A stretch of DNA of 64,000 bases, from the NCBI RefSeq assembly GCF_000372725.1, contig NW_005201392.1:1133568-1197567 (forward strand), read 5' to 3'. Both the position numbers and the translations under genes were made by a program. This stretch comes from Emiliania huxleyi CCMP1516. Its lineage: Eukaryota; Haptophyta; Isochrysidales; Noelaerhabdaceae. Shown in pieces: positions 1-11,435 of this stretch. The notes under the pieces were generated by a model. That model searched no databases and was not told the DNA's origin. It saw only the letters and a list, made by a program, of their open reading frames with translations. The number at the start of each line of letters is the position of its first letter. Position 1 is the first letter of the stretch.

Positions 1-65
1 CTCCTTCCTCCCGCTCCCGCTCTCACTGCCCCCCCCCCCCCTCCCTCCCCTCCCTACCACCGCAG

Positions 66-953
66 GTGATGATGTTCTCCGCCACCCTCTCGACGGACAT
101 GCGCGCCGTCTGCAAGAAGTTCATGCAGGACCCGATGGAGATCTACGTCGACGACTCCAAGCTGACGCTGCACGGCCTGCAGCAGCACTACGTCAAGCTC
201 GCCGAGAACGAGAAGAACCGAAAGCTCAATGAGCTCCTCGACGCGCTCGAGTTCAACCAGGCGCCAAGCCAGCGGCGTTCCCGCCCCCCCTCCCCTCCCG
301 CTTGTCCCGCCAGCCCCACCGCTGCCGCCTCGCGCCGCCGCCCGCCGCCGCCGGCTCTCGCCCCGCCGGATCGACCGCAAGCGGCGACCCCCCTCCCCCA
401 CCTCTGTCTCAGGTGGTAGTCTTCGTCAAGTCCGTCTCGCGGGCGAACGCGCTCGACAAGCTGCTGCAGGAGTGCAACTTCCCGTCGGTGGCCATCCACG
501 GGTCGATGAAGCAGGAGGAGCGCATCAAGCTCTACCAAAACTTCAAGGACTTCAAGCACCGCATCCTCGTCTCGACCGACATCTGGGGCCGCGGCATCGA
601 CATCGAGCGGGTCAACATCGTCGTCAACTACGACATGCCCGACTCGTCGGACACCTACCTGCACCGCGTCGGCCGCGCGGGCCGCTTCGGCACAAAGGGC
701 CTCGCGATCACCTTCGCCTCCACCGACGAGGACGCGAAGATCCTCGAGGACGTGCAGTCGCGCTTCGAGGCTTGCCGCCGCCCCCCCCCCCCCGCCGCCC
801 TCGCCGCCCTCCCCCGCCGCTCACCTCGTTGCCACCCCTCACCTCGTTGCCCTCGCTGCCACCCCTCACCTCGCCTTCGCCGCCCCTCCCCCTCAGGTGT
901 CCATCACGCAGCTGCCAGAGACGATCGACGTCACCTCCTACATGACCGCATGA
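66..953 (+). CDS. DDX39B: UAP56/DDX39B (SUB2) DEAD-box RNA helicase, 3' three exons
   Basis: This is the C-terminal part of the TREX-complex helicase that works in spliceosome assembly and mRNA export in the nucleus; the gene starts before the window. Exons are 66-260, 413-769 and 897-953, joined in frame. Visible family marks are MMFSATLS (motif III, SAT), [40 protein letters not shown] (motifs V-VI, split here as HRVGRAGR) and the terminal [12 protein letters not shown], which matches the UAP56 C terminus. Both introns (261-412 and 770-896) start with GC and end with AG. Exon 1 is opened by a CCGCAG acceptor rather than a start codon, because the family continues upstream with KQ before VMMFSAT. 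Identification is firm; only the missing N-terminal half is unseen. Confidence 0.95.
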
Positions 954-1718
954 GCCCTGTTAATCTCCGCGCGCGCACACAGCGCACGCCCTGCGCGCCT
1001 CGCGCCGCCGAGAAACGTGTGCGTTCCGGCGGCGGTCGGGCGGGCGATCTACCGGGAGGGCGGACGCGCTGTGTGGGGGGCGACACGTCCCCGGAGGAGC
1101 CGCGCTCGCTGCGACACCTCAAGAGTGAGCCGTGTGTTTGTGTTCTGCGAGGGCGGGCGCTTCTTTTTGCGTAATGTCTGTTTTCGTATATATTGTGGGT
1201 TATATACGGTGACGCGGTGTGTCTTTGTGTGTCGTGTGTGAGACAGTCTGAGTCTCCCGCGTCCCGGACGCCGGACAAGGCGGCTGCGCCGGGCTCCCAC
1301 GCACCTCGGTCCTCGCACCTCGCACGGCGTGTGAGGTGTGTGTACTCTGTACACACCGCGCAGATCACAGTGTAAAGAGTACGTGCGTGGCGACAGAGCT
1401 AAAGTTTTCCCCCTCTACGTATACGATGCTCTGATCTGGCTCTGATAGTCTAAAGCCACACGAGCTACGACGTACGAGAGCGTCGAGAGCCGCGCAGGGC
1501 CGATGCGAGCATGCTCCATGCACTTGCAGGTGCGCGAGTCCCTAGGCGAGTCCGGTCTCGGCGGGCACACTCCGGACTCCAGGGTGTGCGGTCGGACCGG
1601 TCGGAGTCTGCATCCGCACGCCGACTTCGACTCCACGCGGTCGCGCGGACTCCGCTCTCCGGAAACCAGACGAAACCCAGACGGCGGCTAGTCATCTCGT
1701 CGCTTGCGGGTCGACCGG
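954..1718. other. Intergenic region between convergent genes
   Basis: This stretch holds the 3' flanks of the helicase (plus strand) and the TPR-dioxygenase (minus strand). It is GT-rich around 1120-1250. I see no conserved coding frame, RNA gene or repeat shared with the rest of the window. Confidence 0.5.
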
Positions 1719-4342
1719 TCAGCATCGCTGCGCCTGCTCGAGGAGCGCCGTGCCGTGCAGGCTCCAGCGCGCAATGTCCGAGGGCTCGATCGTGTACGCC
1801 AGCCCGGGCGGCGCGTACCTGCGCACAGACACGCCGGGGGAAGGATGGGCGGCGTGCGAATCGACTACGGCGCGACGGGGTTTGGGAAGGGGGGGGGTTG
1901 ACTCCCCAGCGCACCCCGGCCCCTTGAGCGTGAAGAAGTAGAATGGGCGGTCGGCGGGAGCGGTGTTTGCCGATCCGCGATGCAGCAAATGGAGCGCGTA
2001 CACCGCCACTGACCCGGCCGGAAGAGCGAGCCGTAGCCTCGGCCCGCCGACCGCCGCCGCCGCGCCGCCCGCGGTGGCGCTGCCGCCTGCCGCGACGCGC
2101 CGGTCGAACGAGGTTGTCTCAGGCGCCGCGGGGTCGAAGCGGTGCGAGCCGGGGCTCACCTAAAGGGCAAGGCCAGAGGCCAGGTAGCCGTCGCTCTCCG
2201 CGGCTCTTGCATCTCCACACCCAGGGGCAAGCCAGGCAGGAGCTGCCACGGCATCCAGAGTGCAAGCCCCGGGGGGAGAGTCGCACCTCCAGCACGCCCT
2301 GCTCGGCGCAAGTGTCGACCAGCGCGACCTGCAGCGAGGCCGCGAGCGACGACGCCGAGACGACGCCGGGCGCCACGTCACGGTGGAAAGCCTGCGCCTC
2401 TGCGCCCGGTCGCGTCACCATAAAGCCCGACTCCATCAGCGCGAGAGCGCCGCCGCCGCCCAGCGCCGCCGAGAGGAAGGGGCCGATGCGCTGCGCAACC
2501 TCGCCGAGCGCCTCTCTCGCCGCGCTCACGGGCAGCGCCTTGTGGCTGCGCGTGCCGCGCTTGGCGTTGCGCGTGACGAGGGTGTAGTCGGTGGCGCCTA
2601 GTACCATACCTCCAGAGCATCGAATCCAGTGTGGGTTCAGTACCATGGGTGGTGTGGTAGCAGTCAGTGGCGCCGTCGTCTGCCTCGGCCGCTCGGACGG
2701 CGGAGAGCAGCGCCTCCGTCGCGTGCGGCGTGAGAAGCTTCTCAAAGACAACCACGCCGTTCCGCCGCCACAGAGAAAGCGCCGCGTCCGCCGCCGCCGC
2801 CACCTCCGCCTCGCTCGCCCCCGGCGGCGGCAGCGGCGCGATCAGCGCGGCGACGCTCTCGCCCGGCGGCGCGTCCGCCTCCCCAAACGTACCTGCCTGC
2901 GGCGCGGGGCCGCCCTCGGGCACGGCCCCGTCGTAGGCGGCGTGCGTGGCGGCGTTTGTGTTGTCCGGCGCCAGCTGCAGCACCGCGCGGTAAAAGTCGA
3001 TCGCGCTGCGCCCGCCCAGCTCGGGGCACGGCCCGTGCTCGCCCCACATGTGCAGCCCCTCGGCGACGGCGAGGTTCGCACCGACATGCTCCGGGCTCAA
3101 CTTGAGCGCCTCGCCGTACGTGCGCGCGAGGAACGCGGCGTAGTGGCGCCGCTGCGCCTCGGAGCCGGCGCCGCCCGCCGGCGCGGTGTACGCCTTGGGA
3201 GGGTCCCCGAGCTCATTACCCGAGAGCACCCGGCATTGCGCGCCGCCCGACCGGCGCGGCACACGCCTTCCCCATCCCTATGTGCGCGTCTACGCTCCGC
3301 GGATTCAGCGCGAGCGCAGCGGCGTACGCGTCCCGCGACTCGCGCATCCGGTTGAGCCGGCGCAGCATCGAGCCGAGGTTGCAGTACACGCCGTCGTCTG
3401 GCGCCTAACCTCGGGTGGTCTCGATCTCGCGTGATCTCGTGTATCTCCCTGCAGTGCACGCCGCCGCGCCAGCTGCAGCGACCGCTTCCAGTGCGTCTCC
3501 GCCGCCTCGTACTCGCCCCTCTCCTCGGCGCAGTTGCCCGAGGAGGCCCACGTCAGCGCGTGCTCCGGCCTCAGCTTGCGCGAGACGGCGTAGCTCGCCT
3601 GCGCCATGGAGACACCAGAGTCGGGGCGTGATCGCGGTGTGTGTGCAGCGTGTTCCGCAGGCTTCGTGTACGACGAGTGTGCAGCGGAGTGCCGTGGAGT
3701 GCCGTGGAGTCAAGGACATGTATTCAGCATGTAGCGGCTCGCCTCCGCCTCCTCGGGGCGCCCGAGCCGCATGTTGCAGTCCGCCACGCCCAGGTGCGCC
3801 TTTGCGTCCTGCGGAGACAGCCGCACCGCCGCCTCCATGCAAGGCAGCGCGCCCTTGGCGTCGCCACGCGTCAACCTCAGCGCGCCGCGGTTGTAGTGGG
3901 CGCCGCCGTCGTCCGGCACCAGAGCGAGACACGCCCCGTACGCCGCGTCGGCCTCGTCTGGCTGACTCGCGTCGGTCAGCGCGTTGGCGAGGTTGAATTG
4001 CGAATCTGCCTTCGCCTTGTCGTCCGGTGCCAGCTCGACAGCCTTCCGGAAGGCGTCCGCAGCCTTGGCCGGGTCGGAGGGCTGCAAAGAGAGACCGTAA
4101 TTGGTTAGCACCGGCCAGGCGCCCTGCAGTGGTGGGTGCAGCTCCATCGCCATCCGGTACAGCTCGGCAGCCTCGCCAAGCTGATCTCGCTGCTGCGCCT
4201 CGACTGCAGCCTGCAAACGCTTTTTCCACACATCAGAGAGCTCGCCAGGGCTCTGTCCGCCACGCAGCCGGAGGAGCTGAGTTGGATGAGCGAGGCAGGC
4301 GCGGCGCGGCGACGAGAGGGCGAGCAGCCATAGCATGCACAT
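1719..4342 (-). CDS. TPR-repeat / phytanoyl-CoA dioxygenase-like (2OG-Fe(II)) fusion protein
   Basis: Six exons reassemble to about 712 aa: 3743-4342, 3470-3598, 3267-3404, 2674-3193, 2287-2597 and 1719-2159, all phases consistent. Residues 1-20 look like a signal peptide, followed at about 24-29 by LRLRGG. Residues about 45-330 hold roughly eight TPR units (for example AADAFRKAVELAPDD and HYNRGALRLTRGD). The C-terminal part is a PhyH-like double-stranded beta-helix: an iron-binding HxD in AFHRDVAP (about His534/Asp536), the PGSHRFDP turn, and the distal His in LHLLHRGSANTA. All iron ligands are therefore present, so an active oxygenase is plausible; the substrate is unknown. Four introns start with GC and the last with GT. 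The intron 3 start (3266 downward) copies about 25 nt of the next exon. The start is the first ATG of the frame. Confidence 0.85.
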
Positions 4343-4460
4343 CGCTATGAAAAGAATTTAACGTTTCTCCCGGCCCAGTGGGGATTTTGGCCTACTCAGT
4401 GACGTCTAGGGGCCCTAAATGGCCTGCAATGCCATATCTTTTGTGCCTAGCTTGTAGAGC

Positions 4461-4642
4461 ACCTTAAAAAAGTACTTTGTCTTGGAGTGAAAAGTTTTTC
4501 GATGAGGTGGGGATCCGTGGTGAGCCGATTCCCAGATTCTCCAGATTCCCCCTCGAAAACCGCGCCTTTTAATTCACTGCGGCCGCGGGCTTTCTCGGAC
4601 TACTTTTCACTCGAAGACAAAGTAGTTTTTTAATATTACGGT
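4461..4642. repeat. Short inverted-repeat (MITE-like) element
   Basis: The left arm (4461-4494) and the reverse complement of the right arm (4600-4642) share ACTTTGTCTT(G/C)GAGTGAAAAGT. The arms enclose about 100 bp. The region is far more AT-rich than its surroundings. No coding capacity is seen. Confidence 0.55.
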
Positions 4643-5070
4643 ACCTACAAAAAATATCCGAGATCATATGGAGCTCACCACAGGGTTTGCGGCGGTCATT
4701 GTCCTACCAGCGGGCACAGTGGGCCGCGGACACCCGTGAATGACCTTAAGCGAAAAGTCTGCCACGTTGCCTCGTACGCGGCCCGATGGGGAGGTTGGGG
4801 GACTACGGGGACGGCGTCTTACACAACTGTTGGGAGTGTGAATACCCCACTCGTGTATACAGAGAGATGTCCCTGTTGGGTACTGTCCGAGAGTCGAGAT
4901 GACTCGCAAGCTGACTAAAAAGACTATTGGGACGACGGTCGACGCGTGCCGCAGCAGCACACTGATTCACGCCAGCAGATCCGGCCAGGCTTCGGTCTCC
5001 TCCTGAACAAGTTCCTCTTGTAGCTCGATCGGTCACACACCGCCATCGCCGTCGGGGAGAGGGGGGACGA

Positions 5071-5200
5071 CACTGCTCCAGCAGCGTGCACCTCGATCCT
5101 GTACCGTGTTTGTTATGACCCCCCCCAATGAACACACCAGTGAGGGAGGGCGAGACGATCGAGGGGTCCCGTACCATGCGGAATCGACCCTATCCAGTGC
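5071..5200 (+). repeat. Interspersed repeat family A, copy 1
   Basis: This copy runs from CACTGCTCCAGCAGCGTGC to CGACCCTATCCAGTGC. A near-identical copy lies at 59241-59369, a shorter one at 55817-55892 and an inverted 31-bp fragment at 5411-5441. The most conserved core contains GGGGTCCCGTACCATGCGGA. No open reading frame is shared between copies. Confidence 0.8.
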
Positions 5201-5586
5201 TCAAGTGCTCAAGATGTATGTGGCGGCATGAGCAGCATGCTTGGGGGTGGGACCAGGAGAGGGATTGTGTGGGCCCTGCGGTGCGCTGCCGCGCGCGGGC
5301 ACCCCCCCGCGAACGCGGGCGCACCGCAGGCAGGGAGGGATGGCTCTCGCGCTTCGCCGCAGCGAACGTACGTCCTCAACGACGTGAACAGTCCCTGGAA
5401 TCCAATGTCCATAGGGTCGATTCCGCATGGTACGGGACCCCATGAACACCCCAGTGCACATGCCGTCCGCCACACGGGCTGCCATCGGCATGCACAAGGC
5501 GCAAGCTCACCGAACGGTGGGAGGTGTACGCGACCCATAGAAGAAATCGGGCCGTGTCGTTCCCTCCGCTGGAGAGAGGTCCATCA

Positions 5587-7121
5587 CATAGTCTGAGGGT
5601 ATCCTAAAAGTTCGGCCGATTTGGGTCAAAACGCTAAAAGCACCCACGTGGGTAGATTTGGGGCAAAACGACAAAAGTGGTGAAAGTCGCACTATGCTTT
5701 CGTGCAGCCGGGGATTTAGCCAAAGTGACCCATTGCGCAGCACATGACGACCGCCCACCGCTTGTGCAAGCGTGATCACTCGCTGCTGCACTGGCTGCTG
5801 CTGCTGCACTGGCTGCTGCTGCTGTGCACTGGCTGCTGCTGCACCTGACCCAGCGCGTGAAGGCACTTGCCGAGGCTGCTGTACGCGTCTGCACGTTTGG
5901 CCGCGTATCTTGGCTAAGATACGCGCCGGCACAGAATGACACTTATTAGGCCCCGCCCGCCGAGCTCGATGCGCGGCAGCGGGTGAGGGCGGCTATTCTC
6001 CCACGAGGCAGCCAAGGATACACAGTCCCTCGTGTCGCGCGTGTAAGTCCCGGTTGCCGTGCGCGCCAGCGCGTGTGGCCCTGTGGCCGCGTACCTTAGC
6101 TAAGATACGCGCGCACGGGCGTGGGTGGGTAAAAACGGGTCACTTTGCGGGGTTTGCCCTTACGAGGAGAACAGGGAGATCTCTCTCTCTCTCTCTCTCG
6201 TACGTACGCTCTCTAGTAAGCTTAAAAGTACGTACGCTAAGTCCTAAGAAGTACAACTGACTGAGAGAGAGAGCTAAAGAGGGCCAGAAGATCGACCATG
6301 CGCAGTAGTGGTGTACAGTGTACAGCTGTGTTACTGTACACACACAAGTGTTATACAAGTGTCACACACAGAAGGTCAAGGTGGACGCTTGTGTACAGCT
6401 AGCTGTGCACAGACACGCCCTTCAACTCCAAACGTTCTAGCTTCTACGTACTATACGTGACAGGCGGACACCTGATCAGGGGGGTCGCAAGATAAGCGCG
6501 CTGTTTGTCGGTGTGCAGGGGGGGGTACCGAGCAGTGTGCGGCCGCTCTTTAGCATTTCTCAAAAACTTCCTCGGCGCTGGCGGCGCGCCGGGACCCGGG
6601 GGGGGGGGGGGGGAGGGGGGTGCCTAAAGGGTGCCTCGTGCTGGGCTGGGCTGGGGCGCGCCAGCGACACAAGGCACAGGGCTCAGGGGACCGTTCTAAA
6701 CTAATCAAAATTCGCTCAAACCGGACGACCTTTGGCAAAGGGGCTGGGAATGCTGCTGTAGTAAGTAGTAGCTATCGTCCCGCAAAGTAGTCCCGCACAC
6801 TATGCTCTATGGCTAGGAGCGTGGCGAGGCCCTCTCGGGCAACTCGCAGTGAAGGCGTGGCTGCGCCGCCGGCTGCACGCCGCTATAGTGAGCGAGTATT
6901 TGTGGAGAGAGCGGCCGCGGGCGCCGCCGGAGAGGAAGAATCAATGTCCAAAATTTTCGCGCGCCTGCGGCGCGCGACTTTTTTTACCACTTTGCCCGGG
7001 CGCCAGCTTTTGTCAGTTTTGTCGTTTTCTCGAGGTCGTTTTGCCCCAAGTCTACTGCGCGCAGTGCTTTTTAGCGTTTTGACCCAAATCGGCCGAACTT
7101 TGAGCATACCCTCAGACTATG
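5587..7121. mobile_element. 1.5-kb element bounded by long inverted repeats
   Basis: The first about 110 bp (from CATAGTCTGAGGGTAT at 5587) are repeated in inverted orientation at about 6970-7121, ending ATACCCTCAGACTATG. The outer 58 bp of the two ends agree almost completely (shared TTCGGCCGATTTGGGTCAAA). The interior holds a CTG-rich tandem repeat (about 5783-5850), two copies of a palindrome (5902-5925 and 6086-6108, GCGTATCTT..AAGATACGC) and GA/CT runs, but no transposase. It looks like a non-autonomous DNA transposon or foldback element. No clear target-site duplication is visible. Confidence 0.6.
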
Positions 7122-7205
7122 GTTTTCGTAAACCGATTTTTATAGATTATAGTATGATATTAAAGTGAAAACAACCGGCGCCAGATATCGGGCGCGAACA
7201 CCGCG

Positions 7206-7375
7206 ATGTCGCTGCTGAGATCGCTCACGTCCGGCACAATGCTCGTGTCGCCAGGCAAGCTCTACCTCGGCAGCATCGATGCTGCAAGGCTGACTCGTCG
7301 ACACGGCTCAGCGCACGGTCGTCGGCTGCGGCGCCGTCAGCTACGAGACCATCAAGTCGGACGAGCGTCCCCGAC
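7206..7375 (+). pseudogene. Dual-specificity-phosphatase N-terminal fragment
   Basis: From ATG 7206 the frame reads MSLLRSLTS then GKLYLGSIDAA, the typical opening of a DSP domain. After a probable short intron comes RTVVGCGAVSYETIKSDERP. No HCxxGxSRS catalytic loop follows before the sequence becomes unrelated, so this is probably a broken gene or a gene start with an unseen continuation. It begins 85 bp after the inverted-repeat element that ends at 7121. Confidence 0.35.
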
Positions 7376-7719
7376 CACCACACAGAGACCAAATGTCCAC
7401 GAAGGGCTCGGTCAAACCCCCCTCTCCCCTTGAGCTAGTCAGTGTGGCGGGGGGGCTGGTACAGCCGCTGCCTTGTCGCCGTCTGCCGCACGACGCTCCC
7501 GCTCTCGGCGGCGCGGAAGGCACGAGCCTGGGAGATGGGAAGGTGACGTGTAAACTTGCCGCTTGGGGCGCATGGGCGGTCTTGCGCGCTGTTGTTTCGC
7601 GCCGAGTCGGACCTCTCCTTGGACTGGTGAGTAGGCGTGCGGCCTCCGTTTTGAGCCTGCGCGCCGGCGGACGGCACTTGAGGAGCAGGGGGGGCGTGGA
7701 GGATGGAGGTGTCGACACG

Positions 7720-8586
7720 TTCGCTGCGCCTCAGGGATGCCGAGACAAGCGCAGCAGACAACTGCCGCCGCGGCCACGCCGAGCACACCGAAGGCAAGGA
7801 GACCGAGACCGCCCCGCGTGTGGCCCGGAGGGTGCGCGTCGATGTGCCCAGCGATAAGCTGCTGCCTGCGGCGGTTCCGGCCCTCGCCTCGTCAAGAGGC
7901 GCGCGCCGCGCGCGCGACGTGCGGGGATGGCAGCCGGGGTGGGGGGAGCGGCGATTAAGATGGGTCCCCAGGATCCTCGCGATTGAGATGGGTCCACAGG
8001 ATCCTCGCGATTGAGATGGGTCCACAGGATCCTCGCGAAGTGATGTCTGTCTGGCAGGTGTGTTTCGGCCCCTCGCGCGCCGGTAGCTGCAAGTCAGGTT
8101 GGCGCAGTACTCGTGCTCCAGCTGGGCAAACAGGGGCCCAAAGGCGCACGAGTGCATGAGCGCCGCGCAGTGCTCGCGCCGCACGGCGAGTGCGCCCTCA
8201 GTGCACGCGGCGGCCGCGTCGCCCAGCCGCTTGACCCACGACGGGCAGCGCAGCAGGTCGCACTCGTCGGCGAGGCACGAGGTGGCGCCGGCGGGAGAGG
8301 CGTCGGCGTGCTTGCGGTGCATATGCAGGTCGAGGTGGCGCTCGGACCGGAACTGCTTGCCGCAGAGCCCGCACTTCCACACCGCGCCGCTCAGCCGCCG
8401 CTTGGCTGCCTCGTGCGCCGCGAGCACGTCGTTGTGTGGCGAGAGCGGGCACGACGGGGCCAGCTCGCCGTGGCCAGCCTCCTCAGAGAGCGTGACGATA
8501 TGCGTCTGGACGATGCGCCGCGCCTCGCGCGACTCGGGGCGGCTGCACGGCGTGTTCTCGTCCGGATGCGGCGAGGACCCGACCAT
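7720..8586 (-). CDS. C2H2 zinc-finger protein, possible C-terminal membrane segment
   Basis: The first clear exon (about 8087-8586) begins at an ATG and encodes an N-terminal helix, then one C2H2 finger, WKCGLCGKQFRSERHLDLHM followed by HRKH, then a Cys-rich stretch (CLADECDLLRCP, HCAALMHSCAFGP, EYCANLTC). A later frame (about 7740-7850) reads GLGLLAFGVLGVAAAAVVCC, a probable transmembrane helix, and could be the next exon. The intervening DNA contains a 28-bp tandem repeat (7953-8036) that looks intronic. The exact splice sites and the 3' end are not resolved. Function is unknown beyond nucleic-acid or metal binding by the finger. Confidence 0.5.
7953..8036. repeat. 28-bp tandem repeat, three units
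   Basis: Units 7953-7980, 7981-8008 and 8009-8036 follow GATTGAGATGGGTCCACAGG plus ATCCTCGC; the first unit differs at two bases. The array sits in the presumed intron of the zinc-finger gene. Confidence 0.9.
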
Positions 8587-8640
8587 CGTAGCCGACTATT
8601 TGGGCAGCCTCGCGAGCCAAAAATTCAGTGCGCCGCACGT

Positions 8641-8715
8641 GTGTGTGTGTGTTTGTGTTTTGTGTGTGTACGTACGTACTTTTAGCTTACTGGGAGAAAA
8701 GAGAGAGGGGGTTGT

Positions 8716-8783
<68 letters not shown>
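8641..8783. repeat. GT microsatellite
   Basis: A long (GT)n run, interrupted at 8666-8720 by a 42-bp segment that recurs at 25843-25884 (GTACTTTTAGCTTACTGGGA). Confidence 0.9.
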
Positions 8784-8785
<2 letters not shown>

Positions 8786-9105
8786 TCGCCGACTAAAGCG
8801 CCGAGCACGCCCCTGATGGCTCGCACAAGGTCGAGAACCTCGTGGCGCGCGTCGTGGGCGGCCCCCCCACCGCGCTCGACGGCGTCCTTTTCGGTGGTGT
8901 GCTTGCGAGCTTTTTTTTCGCACGGGAAGCATTTTTAGTAGTCGGAAACGTGAATTGCGCGACTAGGCCGGGTGCACCAATACTACCGCTTTTTACTTCC
9001 GATCAAGTCTACACATCAACGTCCCCTCGACCACCGCGCTCCCGGTCCCCAGTCCCGGTCCCGGGGTAGACCTAGAACGCTCTCTACCGGCCCCCAGGGC
9101 CGACT

Positions 9106-11292
9106 ATGTCTGTCACTCAGGGTCGGCATGGCCAAGGGAAATGCGCCGCCTCGCGGCTTGATTTTGACGCGATTCAGCAGCAGCTGCGGCACTCTGTGCG
9201 GGAAAGGGGAGGCAAGCAAACGTTCGACAGCCAGCTCGACCTCCTCGAGTTCGTCTGTGTTGACCAGGAGACCATCATCGTGTACGACCCGCGTAAGCTC
9301 AAGGAGACGGGGCGAGGGACCGCTGCTGACCGTCCCTCCCTACCGGCCTTAGCGCCTTACTCCAAAAGCTATCCCGATGGCACCACCTTTTCACACCGCG
9401 AGCTTTGAACAGGAACTCGACTTTTCAGACCTGCTCTACTACTTCCGGCCGGCGTCCGTACGCGCGGCGCACGAGTCCCTTGGCACTAAGTCGCCGCTCT
9501 CCCTCCAAGCACACGCTGGGACGCCCACGTCGCTCGTGATGGGCCGGCTTCTCAAGTCCCCCGAGGTCCATGGCTTGGACATCCGACTGGCGAGCCCTCA
9601 GGAGGTGGAGGGGAAAGTAAACTTTACGGCATGCACAGTGCCCATCCTGATCGCATCGATGTGGCCGAATACGCTTTGCGAGTTCTTCGCCCGCGTCCCG
9701 CCCGCGTATAACCACTACCTACAAAAGGGCGTCCTCTCGCGCGACCTTTCCATTGTGCTGTGGTCGCCGCTCAAGCTACCGCTAACGCAGTTCAACCGCG
9801 GCATCATGCGGGCCTTCTCTCACTTCGAGCCAACCGACTTCGCCGATTTCTCGGCTCGCAAGCCTCCGGACGCGCCGAGCACGAGCACGTACGAGGGGAG
9901 GCACGTCCGCTGCTTCCGCCGTCTGCTTGTCTGGAAGACGAACCGCGACTTCAAGGCAATGCTGCCCAGGACGGGAAAGGAGGCGGACGCGTTGCATAGC
10001 AGCGTTTCTACCGACCCCCATAAATCTTCAGTGATCTCCCCATCTCCTCGCCCAGGTAATGCGCTACTACCTGCCTATGCTGAAGCATGTCCCGCCCTTC
10101 TGGGCGGTGCTACCCCCGGGCTGATACGATTCAAGATGTGGACGGCGTCGCTTTCCACCATCCACCCGCGAATAGGTGGATCCACCGGCGGCTCGCCCAC
10201 TGCGCGTCCTCATCGAGCAGCGCTCTGCCGCCGCAACGAGGCAGCTACTGCGCTTCGACGCGCTGCTCGAGAACTGCGATCGTGCCCGCGCCGTCAGCTT
10301 CCCCGCAGGCATTTCGGACTGCACCTCTTCCCTACGTTTGCTTCTTCTCAGACAGATCGTCCATCCCCATGCAGGGCTGACGGGGGCGACCGGCGGTCAG
10401 CCCGTGGAGTGCCGCCCCTACAGCTTCGGTTCGCGCCCCTTTGCGCATGACCTGGCCGTGCTCAAGGACACTGATGTGATGGTCGGCACGCACGGGTCCC
10501 CGATGCATGCTCCGGAAGTCTCACGCAGTGAGTGAATAGCGTCTCCTCACGGGTGCAGCAGTGAACAGGTCCGCCGAGATGAATGCCGTGTTCACGCGGG
10601 TCGGCACCTCCGTCGTCGAGGTGAGAGGCAACAACGCCACGAAGTCGTACGCCAACAACTGGCACCCTGCGGTTTCGCGCTTCTCGGGCTTCGACTACTT
10701 TTGGTGGGGAATCATCGTGCAGGACCCGAGCATGGTCAGCGTCTCGCGGCTCGAGTCGAAGGGCGGCTTCTACGCTGACTCGAGCAGCTCTTGGAAGTCG
10801 GCCATGTTCCGAAAGCGGGATCAGAACGTCGAGCTAAGAGGCGGGCTTGAGAATTTTCCCTGGGCAGTTCTCTTACCTGGGGCGCGTGAATAGGTCGAGC
10901 TTCGATGGGAGCACCTCGCGCCGGTCCTCGGGGAGATCGCCTCCATCGGTAGAAACGCGAAGGCCTACAGCAAGCTCTTCGGCACCGACATGGAGTTCTT
11001 TGGCAGCGCGCAGCACCGAGGCGTCGTCTTCGAGGTGATGCCCGGCGGTCGCTTGCGGCGACACAAGGGCTACGACAAGAGCGACATGGCGCCCGACACG
11101 GAGCCCGAAGGGGGATGGGCGGCAGGGGCAGCCACCCGTCAACCCAAGCGCCCCAAGCTGCAGCCCATGCGATGGCCCACGCCAAACACGCCACAGCCAG
11201 CTTCGCCGAAGCCAGCGCCAAAGGCAAAGCCCAAGCCTGCTTCGAAGTCCGCGCCGAAGCCAAAGCCAACGGCGCGCAGTACACATGCTTGA
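9106..11292 (+). CDS. GT61-like (DUF563) glycosyltransferase
   Basis: This is probably a Golgi or secretory-pathway glycosyltransferase. Exons fit as 9106-about 9400, about 9400-10015, 10056-10106, 10176-10495, 10569-10827 and 10894-11292. Family marks are SMWPNTLCEFFARVP, VLWSPLKLPLTQFNR, FGSRPFAHDLAVLKDTDVMV running into GTHGS (the HG[AS] turn), and MNAVFTRVGTSVVEV. The C-terminal tail (about 11100-11290) is Pro/Lys/Ala-rich and probably disordered. The frame changes near 9385-9415 without a good splice pair, so a sequencing error or frameshift is likely there. The last three introns are GT-AG, and each begins with a copy of the next exon's start; the final one repeats GTCGAGCT exactly. Three introns end in GAAYAG or GAATAG. 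It is divergently placed from the zinc-finger gene. Confidence 0.75.
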
Positions 11293-11435
11293 CGGGGCAT
11301 GCGTTGCCTGCCGTTGTCGTGCATTTTTCGCGTGGAGGCTAGAGCGAGGATATACTAAGTAGGGTTTTGGTAGGTTTCTTTTCTGATGGTAATAAAATTC
11401 TTTGTTTAGGCGCCGCCCAAGCTCGTGCGCGTCCA

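Larger units (their letters stand above)
4343..5586. other. Repeat-rich intergenic region
   Basis: No gene is supported. The stretch holds an inverted-repeat element (4461-4642), one full copy (5071-5200) and one inverted fragment (5411-5441) of an interspersed repeat also found at 55.8 and 59.2 kb. The open frames here overlap these repeats and show no domain. Confidence 0.55.

Noticed and set aside
5411-5441. tRNA-like TCGATTCC box
   Set aside because: It belongs to repeat family A and no cloverleaf can be formed; no tRNA or rRNA gene was recognised in the window.
7953-8036. Short direct repeats as a possible CRISPR array
   Set aside because: Units are contiguous tandem copies without unique spacers, in a eukaryotic intron.
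8596-8826. His/Thr-repeat and Cys/Val-repeat proteins
   Set aside because: Pure translation of GT/CA microsatellites.
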